From positions 62,001-126,000 of the forward strand of contig NZ_CALJPG010000023.1 of assembly GCF_937980635.1 (NCBI RefSeq): 64,000 bases of DNA, written 5' to 3'. Positions 8,146 to 16,002 of this stretch are shown piece after piece (within the stretch, counting starts at the first letter, position 1; every line of letters starts with the position of its first letter). This stretch comes from an uncultured Campylobacter sp. GTDB lineage: Bacteria; Campylobacterota; Campylobacteria; Campylobacterales; Campylobacteraceae. The notes under the pieces were generated by a model. The model was given only the letters and a program-made list of their open reading frames with translations, made no database searches and was not told where the DNA came from. Both the position numbers and the translations under genes were made by a program.

Positions 8146-9717
8146 TTGAAAAGCTTTAAACTTCGGTTTATTTATGCCGTCTGCGTGGTGGTCGTATGCG
8201 CGCTGTATCTATTAGCCGAAAGATCAGGTCTTACGGAGCGCAAACAAACCCATTTCACCGTTACTTCAGATACTAATGTTTCCAAAGTACCGGGTCTTAG
8301 CAAATACGTAAGCCAAGAGGAGGTCGATAGCTTCGCGTTTCGCTACTGGGATATTGACGATGAGGCGGAATATACGAATTCTCATTGGGAAGAAAATGCT
8401 ACTTTGAAAAAGCTTCGCTTAATGCTCAAAGCCAAAGACACCGGAGGCGTTTTAAATTTTTTAAAAGACAATAATCTAAGCGTAAATTTACAGATGCATG
8501 CAGGCACTAGCCCGCTTATTTATAGCGCGTTTTACGACGATGAAAATACCGCTAAAGAGCTTATAAAGCTAGGGGCGGATATGAGGCATAAGGACAGATA
8601 TAAACTTAGTCCGCTAGCCTATGCGATAGAAAATAACTCCACCAAAACGGCAAAACTGTTACTAGATAACGGGGTTAAATTTGAAGAGGTGAAGGCGGTA
8701 CAAGTGGCGTGGGTTAAAGGAAAATATGATCATACGATAATAGACGGCGATAAAGCAATAATAAAATATAAAAACGATCGCCCTTTCATATATAATAGTA
8801 AGGGACCGAGGGATCCGAGCGACCCTTTCGGATATGTCATAGACGATAATTCCTTAGAAATGGTAAAAATAGTTTTAGAAAGCGGATATAGGCCCTATAA
8901 ATATACCAAGGTCGGTTTAGACGGCACGATCAAACAGGACGATAACTTTACAAAAATTTTAACGGAGTGGTATGAAAAGGAAATAGAAAATTATCCAAGA
9001 CCTCGATTGGAGGAGGCTATGTTTAAAGCTACGCCATATGGATTATTAATTTATATGAATGATTACGAGAAGATGCTTGATTTGCTGCTTAAATACGATG
9101 TATCCGTTCAGCCAAGTGAATATTTCAGACGAGAAAAATATAAAGAATGCAAAGAATCGCTTTTGGAATTGGAAGATTTGCGAGCTAATGCGCTATACAA
9201 TGCCGCGTATGGCATAGATCACGAAAAAGAGACTTTTATAAAAAGCAGCTATATAGAAAAATACGGTTACCGGAATGGCGAAGAGAAGATGCAAAAAGAT
9301 CACGCAATAAGAAGAAAGCCATATACTATAGAAAAATATCGCCTCATCGAAATGGATCAGATTTTAAATCTTTATAGAAAATTTTGCGGAGAAAGTAACG
9401 CAAGCGTAGTAAATTTAGATGCGTATTCTGCGAATACGGAAAAAACTTCAGAAGCGGAACTTTCTAATCAGAGTGATATTTTCGACATTAGGACTTTAAT
9501 AGGATATCTGCATGCCATACAACATTACAGGGGTATTATTGCAGAAGGTAGAAACGCATTTTTAAAAGATGAAAATATGACGCAAAAAGAATATTATTCA
9601 AAGAGATTAAAAGATCCTAATATTACATGGGATGAGGCATGCAGCATAAGGCAGATATATGATATAAGCAATCCTAATGTTAAATGCTTAGGATTTGGAG
9701 ATTACAAAATTTATTAA
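8146..9717 (+). CDS. Membrane-anchored ankyrin-repeat protein
   Basis: The product is 523 residues and starts at TTG 8146, which follows the strong ribosome site AGGGGAGGG. One membrane helix lies at residues 5-25 and acts as signal anchor, so most of the protein probably faces the periplasm. Ankyrin-like repeats follow: GTSPLIYSAFYDDENTAKEL, then LSPLAYAIENNSTKTAKLLL, and a weaker third starting DPFGYVIDDNSLEM. The remaining 250 residues are charged and not recognised. The gene is clearly richer in A+T than its neighbours and uses more ATA and AAA codons, so it may have been acquired. The partner is unknown. Confidence 0.8.
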   Translation: MKSFKLRFIYAVCVVVVCALYLLAERSGLTERKQTHFTVTSDTNVSKVPGLSKYVSQEEVDSFAFRYWDIDDEAEYTNSHWEENATLKKLRLMLKAKDTGGVLNFLKDNNLSVNLQMHAGTSPLIYSAFYDDENTAKELIKLGADMRHKDRYKLSPLAYAIENNSTKTAKLLLDNGVKFEEVKAVQVAWVKGKYDHTIIDGDKAIIKYKNDRPFIYNSKGPRDPSDPFGYVIDDNSLEMVKIVLESGYRPYKYTKVGLDGTIKQDDNFTKILTEWYEKEIENYPRPRLEEAMFKATPYGLLIYMNDYEKMLDLLLKYDVSVQPSEYFRREKYKECKESLLELEDLRANALYNAAYGIDHEKETFIKSSYIEKYGYRNGEEKMQKDHAIRRKPYTIEKYRLIEMDQILNLYRKFCGESNASVVNLDAYSANTEKTSEAELSNQSDIFDIRTLIGYLHAIQHYRGIIAEGRNAFLKDENMTQKEYYSKRLKDPNITWDEACSIRQIYDISNPNVKCLGFGDYKIY

Positions 9718-9957
9718 TTGAGGGGGATAAAAAAGATAAACTAAGCTCATTTAAATTTAGATGAGAAGCCGCGTGCTTGCGGTATTAAAATAAATTCGAA
9801 ATCATTGAAATTTTATAAAAAATCGGCTCAAAGCGATTAAATTTAAAATTTTAAATTTGGCTCTTTAAATCTAGGTTCAAAATTTTAAATACCGCTTCGT
9901 GCCATGCAGTAAAAACCCACAAGCTCGGGCTTAAATTTAAACTAGCCCGAGCCAAAA

Positions 9958-10623
9958 CTACAATTTTATCTTCCTAACTTCCAGCTCGCCGCCGAAAAAG
10001 TTCGCGTAGTAAAGCAGGTCTTTTTCGACCTCAAGCCCCGCCAGATAACGCAGAGCGAGGTTTGCCTCAAAGCTTGCCGCAAACATCACGATCGCAGCCG
10101 TTATGCCCGCAGGCGTCGCGTTTAGGCTCGGAAAAAATTTAAAATCCGCATTCTGCACGAAGCAGACTTGGCACTGCCAGCTGTCCACCGACGCAAACAC
10201 CCACGGCACGCCTATTTGCTTAGCAAACGCATCGATCTGCGCGCGCGTAGCGAGATTATCGGTCGCATCCAAAATGAGATCAAATTTCTCGCCCGCGCCT
10301 ATCGCGCTAGTGAAAAATTCCTCCGCACGGCTTTTGTGCACCTCCACGCTCACGCCGTCGTAGCGAGCCTCCGTACGGCTTTTAAAAACATCCGCTTTAA
10401 ATTTGCCCTCGTCTGCGAGCGTGAATAAAATTTGCCTGTGGATGTTGTGAAGCGCCACCGTGTCGAAATCTACGACGCTGATCCGCCCGATGCCGCTTGC
10501 ACCCAGAGCGTAAGAAAGGCTGCTTCCAAGCCCGCCAGCGCCGATGATTAAGATGCGCTTATCCGCAAGCGCGCGCTGCGTCTGCTCACCCCAAAGCTGG
10601 ATCTGTCTGTGAAAGTAGTTCAT
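9958..10623 (-). CDS. ThiF/MoeB/HesA-family adenylating enzyme
   Basis: The product is 221 residues. Family members activate the C-terminal glycine of a small ubiquitin-like sulfur carrier with ATP. Visible motifs are the nucleotide loop GAGGLGSS (near residue 31), VDFDTVALHNIHRQILF (the Asp and Asn/Arg ATP contacts) and DATDN. The CxxC pairs that bind zinc in ThiF and MoeB are absent, as is a rhodanese domain. The start ATG overlaps the stop of the upstream hydrolase gene by four bases (ATGA). It is the last gene of the ileS operon. The carrier protein is not in this window, so thiamine, molybdopterin or another pathway cannot be decided. Confidence 0.82.
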   Translation of the reverse strand: MNYFHRQIQLWGEQTQRALADKRILIIGAGGLGSSLSYALGASGIGRISVVDFDTVALHNIHRQILFTLADEGKFKADVFKSRTEARYDGVSVEVHKSRAEEFFTSAIGAGEKFDLILDATDNLATRAQIDAFAKQIGVPWVFASVDSWQCQVCFVQNADFKFFPSLNATPAGITAAIVMFAASFEANLALRYLAGLEVEKDLLYYANFFGGELEVRKIKL

Positions 10624-11795
10624 AAAAGCCCCCTGCCGACTAGATTTTTTCGGAATTTCCACAACCCGCGCGCCGCAGCGATCTCGTCCGCGTCCACTTC
10701 GCACATCAGCACGCCCTCTTCGTTTTTCAGCTCGTTTGCGATCTCGCCGCCGGGGGTTACGACGAAGCTCTCGCCGTAAAATTTAAACTCGCTCTCGCCG
10801 AATTTCGCCTCGCCGATGCGGTTGGCGCGGATGACATAGAGCGAGTTCGTAAACGCGCGCATCTTCAAAAGCTCGCGCCAGCGCCCGCCGCTTTCGAAGG
10901 TTGAGGCGCACGGCACGAGCACGCAGCCGACGTTTTTCTGCATAAAGTAGCGCCAAAATACGTCAAAATGCGCCTCGTAGCCGAAGCAGACGCCGAATTT
11001 CACGCCGCCCTCGCTAAAGATCATCGGCGAAATTTTACCGATTTTGCGGCTTTTGCGGTTGGCGAAAAAGCCCTCCTCGTTCCAGTGCGGATAGTCCATC
11101 AGGATATTTTGATCGTAAAATTTTACCTCCGAGGGCGAAAATTTCGCGCAGGATTTCACCCAGATAGGCTCGTTTTCGCTCGCGCAAAAGATCTCCTCTT
11201 CGCTCGCATCTTTTTGGCTCTCGGCTTTTAAATTTGAAGCGTTCGAGTTACTCGGGATCGAAGCGCTTAAATTTAAATCGTCTGCGGAATTTGCGGCTTT
11301 GAAATTTAAAGCGTGCGCGCCGCAGGAGCTTAAGCCGCCTTTGCAATTCTGCTCGCTTTTGGAATTTAAAGCGCCTTTAGAATTTGAACCATCGTTGGAG
11401 CTTAAATCGCTCTTGGAATTTAGCTCGCCCTTGCAACCGGGCTCGCCTTTAAGGCTTACGGAATTTTCGCCGCCGCAGCGCGCGCTTTTTTGAGCCGCGC
11501 CACCGAAGATGCCCGCTTGCCTCAAAATCGCGCCGCTAGCGGCTCTGATTATCGGCGCTACGATATGCAGGTCGTATTTGGCGGCCAGCCGCGCCATCAG
11601 CTCCTGCTTATGCTCGCTCTGTTCGCAGGCGATAGAGCGGGGCATCTTTTTAAGCTCGCTAAAGAAGGAATTTAGCTCATATTCGCCCAGCAGCACGATC
11701 CGCGCGCTGTTATCCTTGGCGACCTTCATATAGTAATCGATCCGATTTTCGCTCATCGAAAGCGTCGGTAGTTGTAAAACGCATACGTTTATCAT
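10620..11795 (-). CDS. Carbon-nitrogen hydrolase (nitrilase superfamily) with low-complexity insert
   Basis: The enzyme is of the amidase/nitrilase superfamily, substrate unknown, 391 residues against about 260-290 usual. The catalytic glutamate lies in LLGEYEL (residue 38) and the nucleophile in FGVCFGYE (about Cys270); the lysine is probably in the RKIGKI segment. Residues of about 97-200 are an insert of Ser/Asn/Lys-rich repeats such as LNSKSEQNCKG, whose DNA carries about eight RAATTY words in 260 bases. The insert lies where other members have a short loop, so the fold could survive. The start ATG follows TAGGAGG, which contains the xseB stop; the stop overlaps the ThiF-like gene. Confidence 0.87.
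   Translation of the reverse strand: MINVCVLQLPTLSMSENRIDYYMKVAKDNSARIVLLGEYELNSFFSELKKMPRSIACEQSEHKQELMARLAAKYDLHIVAPIIRAASGAILRQAGIFGGAAQKSARCGGENSVSLKGEPGCKGELNSKSDLSSNDGSNSKGALNSKSEQNCKGGLSSCGAHALNFKAANSADDLNLSASIPSNSNASNLKAESQKDASEEEIFCASENEPIWVKSCAKFSPSEVKFYDQNILMDYPHWNEEGFFANRKSRKIGKISPMIFSEGGVKFGVCFGYEAHFDVFWRYFMQKNVGCVLVPCASTFESGGRWRELLKMRAFTNSLYVIRANRIGEAKFGESEFKFYGESFVVTPGGEIANELKNEEGVLMCEVDADEIAAARGLWKFRKNLVGRGLL
11211..11470. repeat. RAATTY-rich insert inside the carbon-nitrogen hydrolase gene
   Basis: About eight AAATTT or GAATTT words at intervals of 20-40 bases; GAATTT predominates, preceded by CTTGG or TTTA. The reading frame stays open throughout. The flanks encode conserved family sequence. 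Confidence 0.7.
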
Positions 11796-11804
11796 CGTCG
11801 CCTC

Positions 11805-11990
11805 CTAAGCCTGCTCGGGTGCGTTTATTTCGGCAACCTCGAGTTTGGCGTTTTCTAAAATTTCCTTCGCCTCTTTTAGCAGCGCCACGCCCTGCTTATA
11901 CAGCTTCACGCTCTCCTCTAGGCTTAGATCCTTGTCGTTTAGGCTTTTTAAAAGCGCGTTAATTTTTTCCATTTTTTCCTCAAAACTCAT
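11805..11990 (-). CDS. xseB: Exodeoxyribonuclease VII small subunit
   Basis: XseB joins several copies to one XseA chain to form exonuclease VII, which degrades single-stranded DNA. The product is 61 residues, normal for the family, with the typical pattern MSFEEKMEKINALLKSL, LSLEESVKLYKQGVALL and a final acidic helix. Its start overlaps the 3' end of metX by 11 bases, and its stop lies within the ribosome site of the downstream hydrolase gene. The large subunit gene is not in the window. Confidence 0.9.
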   Translation of the reverse strand: MSFEEKMEKINALLKSLNDKDLSLEESVKLYKQGVALLKEAKEILENAKLEVAEINAPEQA

Positions 11991-13086
11991 CCAAAATCCT
12001 TTTTATGATGTAATCAAATTTTTCTATCTCGACCAAAAACGCGTCGTGTCCGTAGTCGCTGTCGATCTGCGCGTAGCTCGCGCGATCCTTTTTGCCCAGA
12101 TCGCTCATCGCATCGTAAATTTCTTTCATCAGCCCCGGCGGAAAGAGCACGTCGCCTTTGAAAGAGATGAGGTGCAGGCGCGATCTGATCTGCGCGCAGG
12201 CGTTTTTGAGATTGCCGTAGTGGCGCGTGCAATCAAAGATATTCATCATCTTGGCGATGTAGAGATAGCACAGCGGATCAAACCTACGCGCGAAATTTTC
12301 GCCGTTGTATTCAAGGTAGCGATCCACCTGAAAGCGCCCGTTGATTTCATAAAGACCGTCGGTTTCAACGTAGTTGCGCCCGAATTTATCCTGCATCGAG
12401 CTTGGGCTTAAAAAACTTATATGCCCCGCCATGCGCCCCACCGCCATGCCGTCAAGTCCGTGCTCGGCGATCAGATTTTTATCGTAGTTGCCGTTTTTAA
12501 AGCTCGGATCGCGCAAGATGGCCTCGGTCGCGATCTTATTAAACGCGATCGCCCAAGGCTGCGTAGCGTATGTGCTTGCGAGTACGAAAATTTCATCCGC
12601 AAATTCGGGGTATTCGATCGCATAGCACAGCGCCTGCATGCCGCCCAGGCTGCCGCCGATAACGGCGCGGGCGCGGGCGATGCCGAGGCGCTTTAAAAGC
12701 ATCATCTGCGCGCGCACGACGTCCGAGACGACCACTACCGGAAAGTGCAAGCGGTACTCGCGGCCGCTGCTTTCATCGACATCAAGCGGGCATGTCGAGC
12801 CGAACGGCGAAGCTAAAATGTTTATGCAGATGACGAAAAATTTTGTCGTATCGACCGCTTTATGATCGCCGATGAGCCCGTCCCACCAGCCGGGCTTAAC
12901 GTCGCCTTCGTAAAGTCCCGCGGCGTGCGCGGAGCCGGTTAAGGCGTGGCAGATGACGATGACGTTTGATTTGTCCTGGTTTAGCTCGCCGTAGGTTTCA
13001 TAGGCGAGCTTGAAGTTAGAAAAGACGCGGCCGCTCTCCAGATAGAGCGGCTCGTCGAAATTTTGAATTTTGCTTTGAAGGATCAC
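11980..13086 (-). CDS. metX: Homoserine O-acetyltransferase
   Basis: The enzyme transfers acetyl from acetyl-CoA to L-homoserine in methionine synthesis. The product is 368 residues of alpha/beta-hydrolase fold. The nucleophile Ser146 is in GGSLGGM, and the other triad residues are Asp312 (FKGDVLFPP) and His347 (DYGHDAF). HALTGSAH, near residue 47, forms part of the oxyanion site. It begins with GTG at 13086, overlapping the guaB stop by four bases (GTGA). It could act on succinyl-CoA in some lineages, but the sequence is typical of the acetyl type. It is part of the ileS-to-thiF-like operon. Confidence 0.93.
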   Translation of the reverse strand: MILQSKIQNFDEPLYLESGRVFSNFKLAYETYGELNQDKSNVIVICHALTGSAHAAGLYEGDVKPGWWDGLIGDHKAVDTTKFFVICINILASPFGSTCPLDVDESSGREYRLHFPVVVVSDVVRAQMMLLKRLGIARARAVIGGSLGGMQALCYAIEYPEFADEIFVLASTYATQPWAIAFNKIATEAILRDPSFKNGNYDKNLIAEHGLDGMAVGRMAGHISFLSPSSMQDKFGRNYVETDGLYEINGRFQVDRYLEYNGENFARRFDPLCYLYIAKMMNIFDCTRHYGNLKNACAQIRSRLHLISFKGDVLFPPGLMKEIYDAMSDLGKKDRASYAQIDSDYGHDAFLVEIEKFDYIIKRILDEF

Positions 13087-14534
13087 TGATTAACTCGGTA
13101 ATTCGGCGCTTCCTGCGTGATGATGACGTCGTGGACGTGGCTTTCTTTAAGACCTGCGCTCGTGATCTCGACGAATTCCGCCTTTTGCTGAAAGGTCGCG
13201 ATATCCTTGCTGCCGCAGTATCCCATCGAGCTTCGCAAGCCGCCTAGTAGCTGAAAGATCACGTCTTTTAGCATGCCCGCGTAAGGCACGCGTCCCTCGA
13301 CGCCCTCGGGCACGAGCTTTTCTTTTGCGGTGCCGTCTTGAAAGTAGCGATCCGAGCTTCCCTTCTGCATTGCCGCTAAGGAACCCATACCGCGGTAGGT
13401 TTTGTACTGGCGGCCCTGAAACGTAATGAGCTCGCCCGGGGTCTCGTAGCAGCCTGCAAGCAGGCTTCCCATCATCACCGAGCTTGCGCCCGCAGCTAGA
13501 GCTTTGGCGATGTCGCCCGAGTATTTGATGCCGCCGTCTGCGATGATCGGAATTCCAAATTTAGCCGCCTCGATCGCACAATCGTTGATTGCGGTAAACT
13601 GCGGCACGCCCACGCCCGCTACGATGCGCGTAGTGCAGATCGAGCCCGGGCCGATGCCTACTTTAATCGCGTCCGCTCCCGCGTTTGCGATATCCTTTAT
13701 GCTAGCGGGGTTTGCGACGTTTCCTACTACTACGTCGACGTCAAAATTTCGCTTTAGCTCCTTAAGCGTATCGATAATGCCTTTGGAGTGTCCGTGCGCG
13801 GAGTCCATCACAAGCGCGTCTACGCCCGCTTTGACGAGAGCTTCGGCTCTTTGCAGATGGCCTACGCCAATCGCCGCGGCGACGCGAAGACGGCCGAATT
13901 TGTCTTTATTGGCGTTAGGATATTCGATGCGCTTTTTAAGGTCTTTAATCGTAATAAGCCCCTCTAAGTGACCGTTTGCGTCGATTATCGGAAGCTTTTC
14001 TACCTTATTGTTTCTAAAAATTTTCTCCGCATCATCAAGCGTGCAGCCCTTTGGAGCGGTAATTAGCGGAGCTTTGGTCATCTTCTCGCCTACTAGCGCG
14101 GCGGTGTCGGTTTCGAAGCGCAGGTCGCGATTGGTTAAAATTCCAATCAGCACGCCGTTGTCGTCGATAACGGGAATGCCGCTGATGTGGTACTCGCCCA
14201 TCAGATCGAGAGCGTCTTTGATCGTGGCGTCCGCCTTGATCGAGATAGGATCGATAATGACGCCGCTTTCGCTCTTTTTTACGCGGCGAACCATCTTGGC
14301 TTGGGAGTCCTCGTCCATATTTTTATGGATCACGCCGATGCCGCCGAGGCGCGCCATCATTATCGCGGTGCGATACTCGGTGACCGTATCCATCGCAGCG
14401 CTCACGAGAGGGGTATTTAGCGTGATATTTTTCGTAAAACTCGTGCTGATATCGACCTCTTTGGGTAAAATTTCAGAGTATTGCGGTACCAACAAAACAT
14501 CCTCGAAGGTCAGAGCCTTTTTGACGATCTTCAT
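13083..14534 (-). CDS. guaB: IMP dehydrogenase
   Basis: The enzyme oxidises IMP to XMP with NAD, the committed step of GMP synthesis. The product is 483 residues, the usual bacterial length. Two CBS domains occupy about residues 93-205 inside the TIM barrel. The catalytic cysteine is Cys300 in GPGSICTTRIV, followed by the mobile flap with YRGMGS. Its start lies two bases after the gatA stop, so the two are translationally linked. Confidence 0.97.
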   Translation of the reverse strand: MKIVKKALTFEDVLLVPQYSEILPKEVDISTSFTKNITLNTPLVSAAMDTVTEYRTAIMMARLGGIGVIHKNMDEDSQAKMVRRVKKSESGVIIDPISIKADATIKDALDLMGEYHISGIPVIDDNGVLIGILTNRDLRFETDTAALVGEKMTKAPLITAPKGCTLDDAEKIFRNNKVEKLPIIDANGHLEGLITIKDLKKRIEYPNANKDKFGRLRVAAAIGVGHLQRAEALVKAGVDALVMDSAHGHSKGIIDTLKELKRNFDVDVVVGNVANPASIKDIANAGADAIKVGIGPGSICTTRIVAGVGVPQFTAINDCAIEAAKFGIPIIADGGIKYSGDIAKALAAGASSVMMGSLLAGCYETPGELITFQGRQYKTYRGMGSLAAMQKGSSDRYFQDGTAKEKLVPEGVEGRVPYAGMLKDVIFQLLGGLRSSMGYCGSKDIATFQQKAEFVEITSAGLKESHVHDVIITQEAPNYRVNQ

Positions 14535-14536
14535 AC

Positions 14537-15895
14537 TTATCCTTTCACGATTTTTTCTAAACTCAAGCCGCCGTCCAGCACCGTTTGTTCGTCGTAAGCG
14601 CGCCCGATGAGCTGCGCGCTGATATTAAGAGCCTCTTTGCTTTTCGCTACCGGCACGGAGATTGCGGGAAGCCCCGCTAAATTTACGCCGATCGTGTAGA
14701 TGTCGCTAAGATACGCACGCAGCGGATCGCTAAGCTCGCCGAATTTATACGCCACGCCCGGCGCGATCGGCATAAAGATCAAATCGGCGTCTTTTAAAAT
14801 TTCCTCATATTCACTTTTGATGAAAGCCCTTGCCTTCTGCGCTTTGATGTAATACGCGTCGTAGTAGCCGCTGCTTAGCACGAAGGTGCCTAGAAGCATT
14901 CTTCTTTTGACCTCGTCGCCGAAGCCTTCGCCGCGAGTGTTGGCGTAGAGCTCTTTTAAATTTAGAGCCTTTGCGCGGTTTCCGTAGCGTACGCCGTCGT
15001 AGCGACTTAAATTTGCGCTAGCCTCGGCGGTGGCGATGATGTAGTAGGTCGCGATGTCGTATTTGGAGCTGCAAAGATCGCGGTAAATGATCTCATGCCC
15101 GAATGATTTTAGCTTTTCTATAGCCGAATTTAGAGCTTCTTTGACCTGCTGCGAGGCTTCGTCGATATAATTTTTTATAACGGCGATCTTAAGCTTGCGA
15201 TCTGCGTTTAGCTTATCCGCGGTGCTTTCGTAAGCGCCCGCGTAGCTCGTGCTGTCCATCTCGTCGCGCCCTGCGATGATGTCGTATAAAATCGCCGCAT
15301 CCTCGACGCTGCGCGTGATCGGTCCTATCTGATCGAGGCTGCTCGAATACGCCGCGAGCCCGTAGCGGCTGACCCTGCCGTAGCTCGGCTTAAAACCTAC
15401 GCAGCCGCAAAATGCCGCCGGCTGGCGGATCGAGCCGCCCGTATCGCTTCCGAGTGCGGCTACGGCGATATTTGCCGCTACGGCAGCCGCGCTTCCGCCG
15501 CTGCTGCCGCCGGGTACGCGCGAGTGATCGGTCGGATTGAGAGTTTTGCCGTAGAATGAGCTCTCGGTCGTGCTTCCCATCGCAAACTCGTCCATATTCG
15601 TCCGCCCAAACGGCGCTAAACCGCGCTCGCGTAGCTTTTTGATCACCGTCGCGTCGTATGGCGCAACGTAGCCTTGCAAAATTTTACTCGCCGAGGTGAC
15701 GCTCCAATCTTTTACCTGAATGTTATCTTTGATCGCGATCGGCACGCCCTCGCCGCTGATGTTTAGAGCCTCGCCCGTGAGCTGCTCGACGTAGGCGCCG
15801 AGCTCTTTGGTTTTTAAAATTTTATCCTTTAGCTCCGCTCTAAGCGCCGAAATTTCATCCGCGCTCAGCTTTAGAGCCTCTTTCAAACTTATCAT
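14537..15895 (-). CDS. gatA: Glutamyl-tRNA(Gln) amidotransferase subunit A
   Basis: GatA releases ammonia from glutamine for GatB, which amidates Glu-tRNA(Gln) or Asp-tRNA(Asn) where the matching synthetase is missing. The product is 452 residues of the amidase-signature family with the Ser-cisSer-Lys triad: Lys56 in AIKDNIQ, Ser131 in the GGSSGGS segment and Ser155 in TGGSIRQPA. Its ATG overlaps the stop of the preceding 36-codon gene (ATGA). GatB and GatC are not in the window. Confidence 0.96.
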   Translation of the reverse strand: MISLKEALKLSADEISALRAELKDKILKTKELGAYVEQLTGEALNISGEGVPIAIKDNIQVKDWSVTSASKILQGYVAPYDATVIKKLRERGLAPFGRTNMDEFAMGSTTESSFYGKTLNPTDHSRVPGGSSGGSAAAVAANIAVAALGSDTGGSIRQPAAFCGCVGFKPSYGRVSRYGLAAYSSSLDQIGPITRSVEDAAILYDIIAGRDEMDSTSYAGAYESTADKLNADRKLKIAVIKNYIDEASQQVKEALNSAIEKLKSFGHEIIYRDLCSSKYDIATYYIIATAEASANLSRYDGVRYGNRAKALNLKELYANTRGEGFGDEVKRRMLLGTFVLSSGYYDAYYIKAQKARAFIKSEYEEILKDADLIFMPIAPGVAYKFGELSDPLRAYLSDIYTIGVNLAGLPAISVPVAKSKEALNISAQLIGRAYDEQTVLDGGLSLEKIVKG

Positions 15896-16002
15896 CTGCC
15901 ATCCTTAAATTTATTCACGAAATAGATCCCCACGCCCGTTGCTACGCAGATCAGCGCGATCGTAAAAAATACGAAGCCGAGACTTATGGGGCTAGCGAGC
16001 AT
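15892..16002 (-). CDS. 36-residue single-helix membrane peptide between ileS and gatA
   Basis: A small frame with ATG at 16002, inside the end of ileS, and a TGA at 15892-15894 that overlaps the gatA start as ATGA. The product has one hydrophobic helix (about residues 7-29, SLGFVFFTIALICVATG) and a basic tail NKFKDGR. The tight coupling on both sides and the membrane-helix composition argue that it is translated. From memory, C. jejuni has a comparable tiny membrane-protein gene in the same place (Cj1060c); this needs checking. Function is unknown. Confidence 0.75.
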   Translation of the reverse strand: MLASPISLGFVFFTIALICVATGVGIYFVNKFKDGR

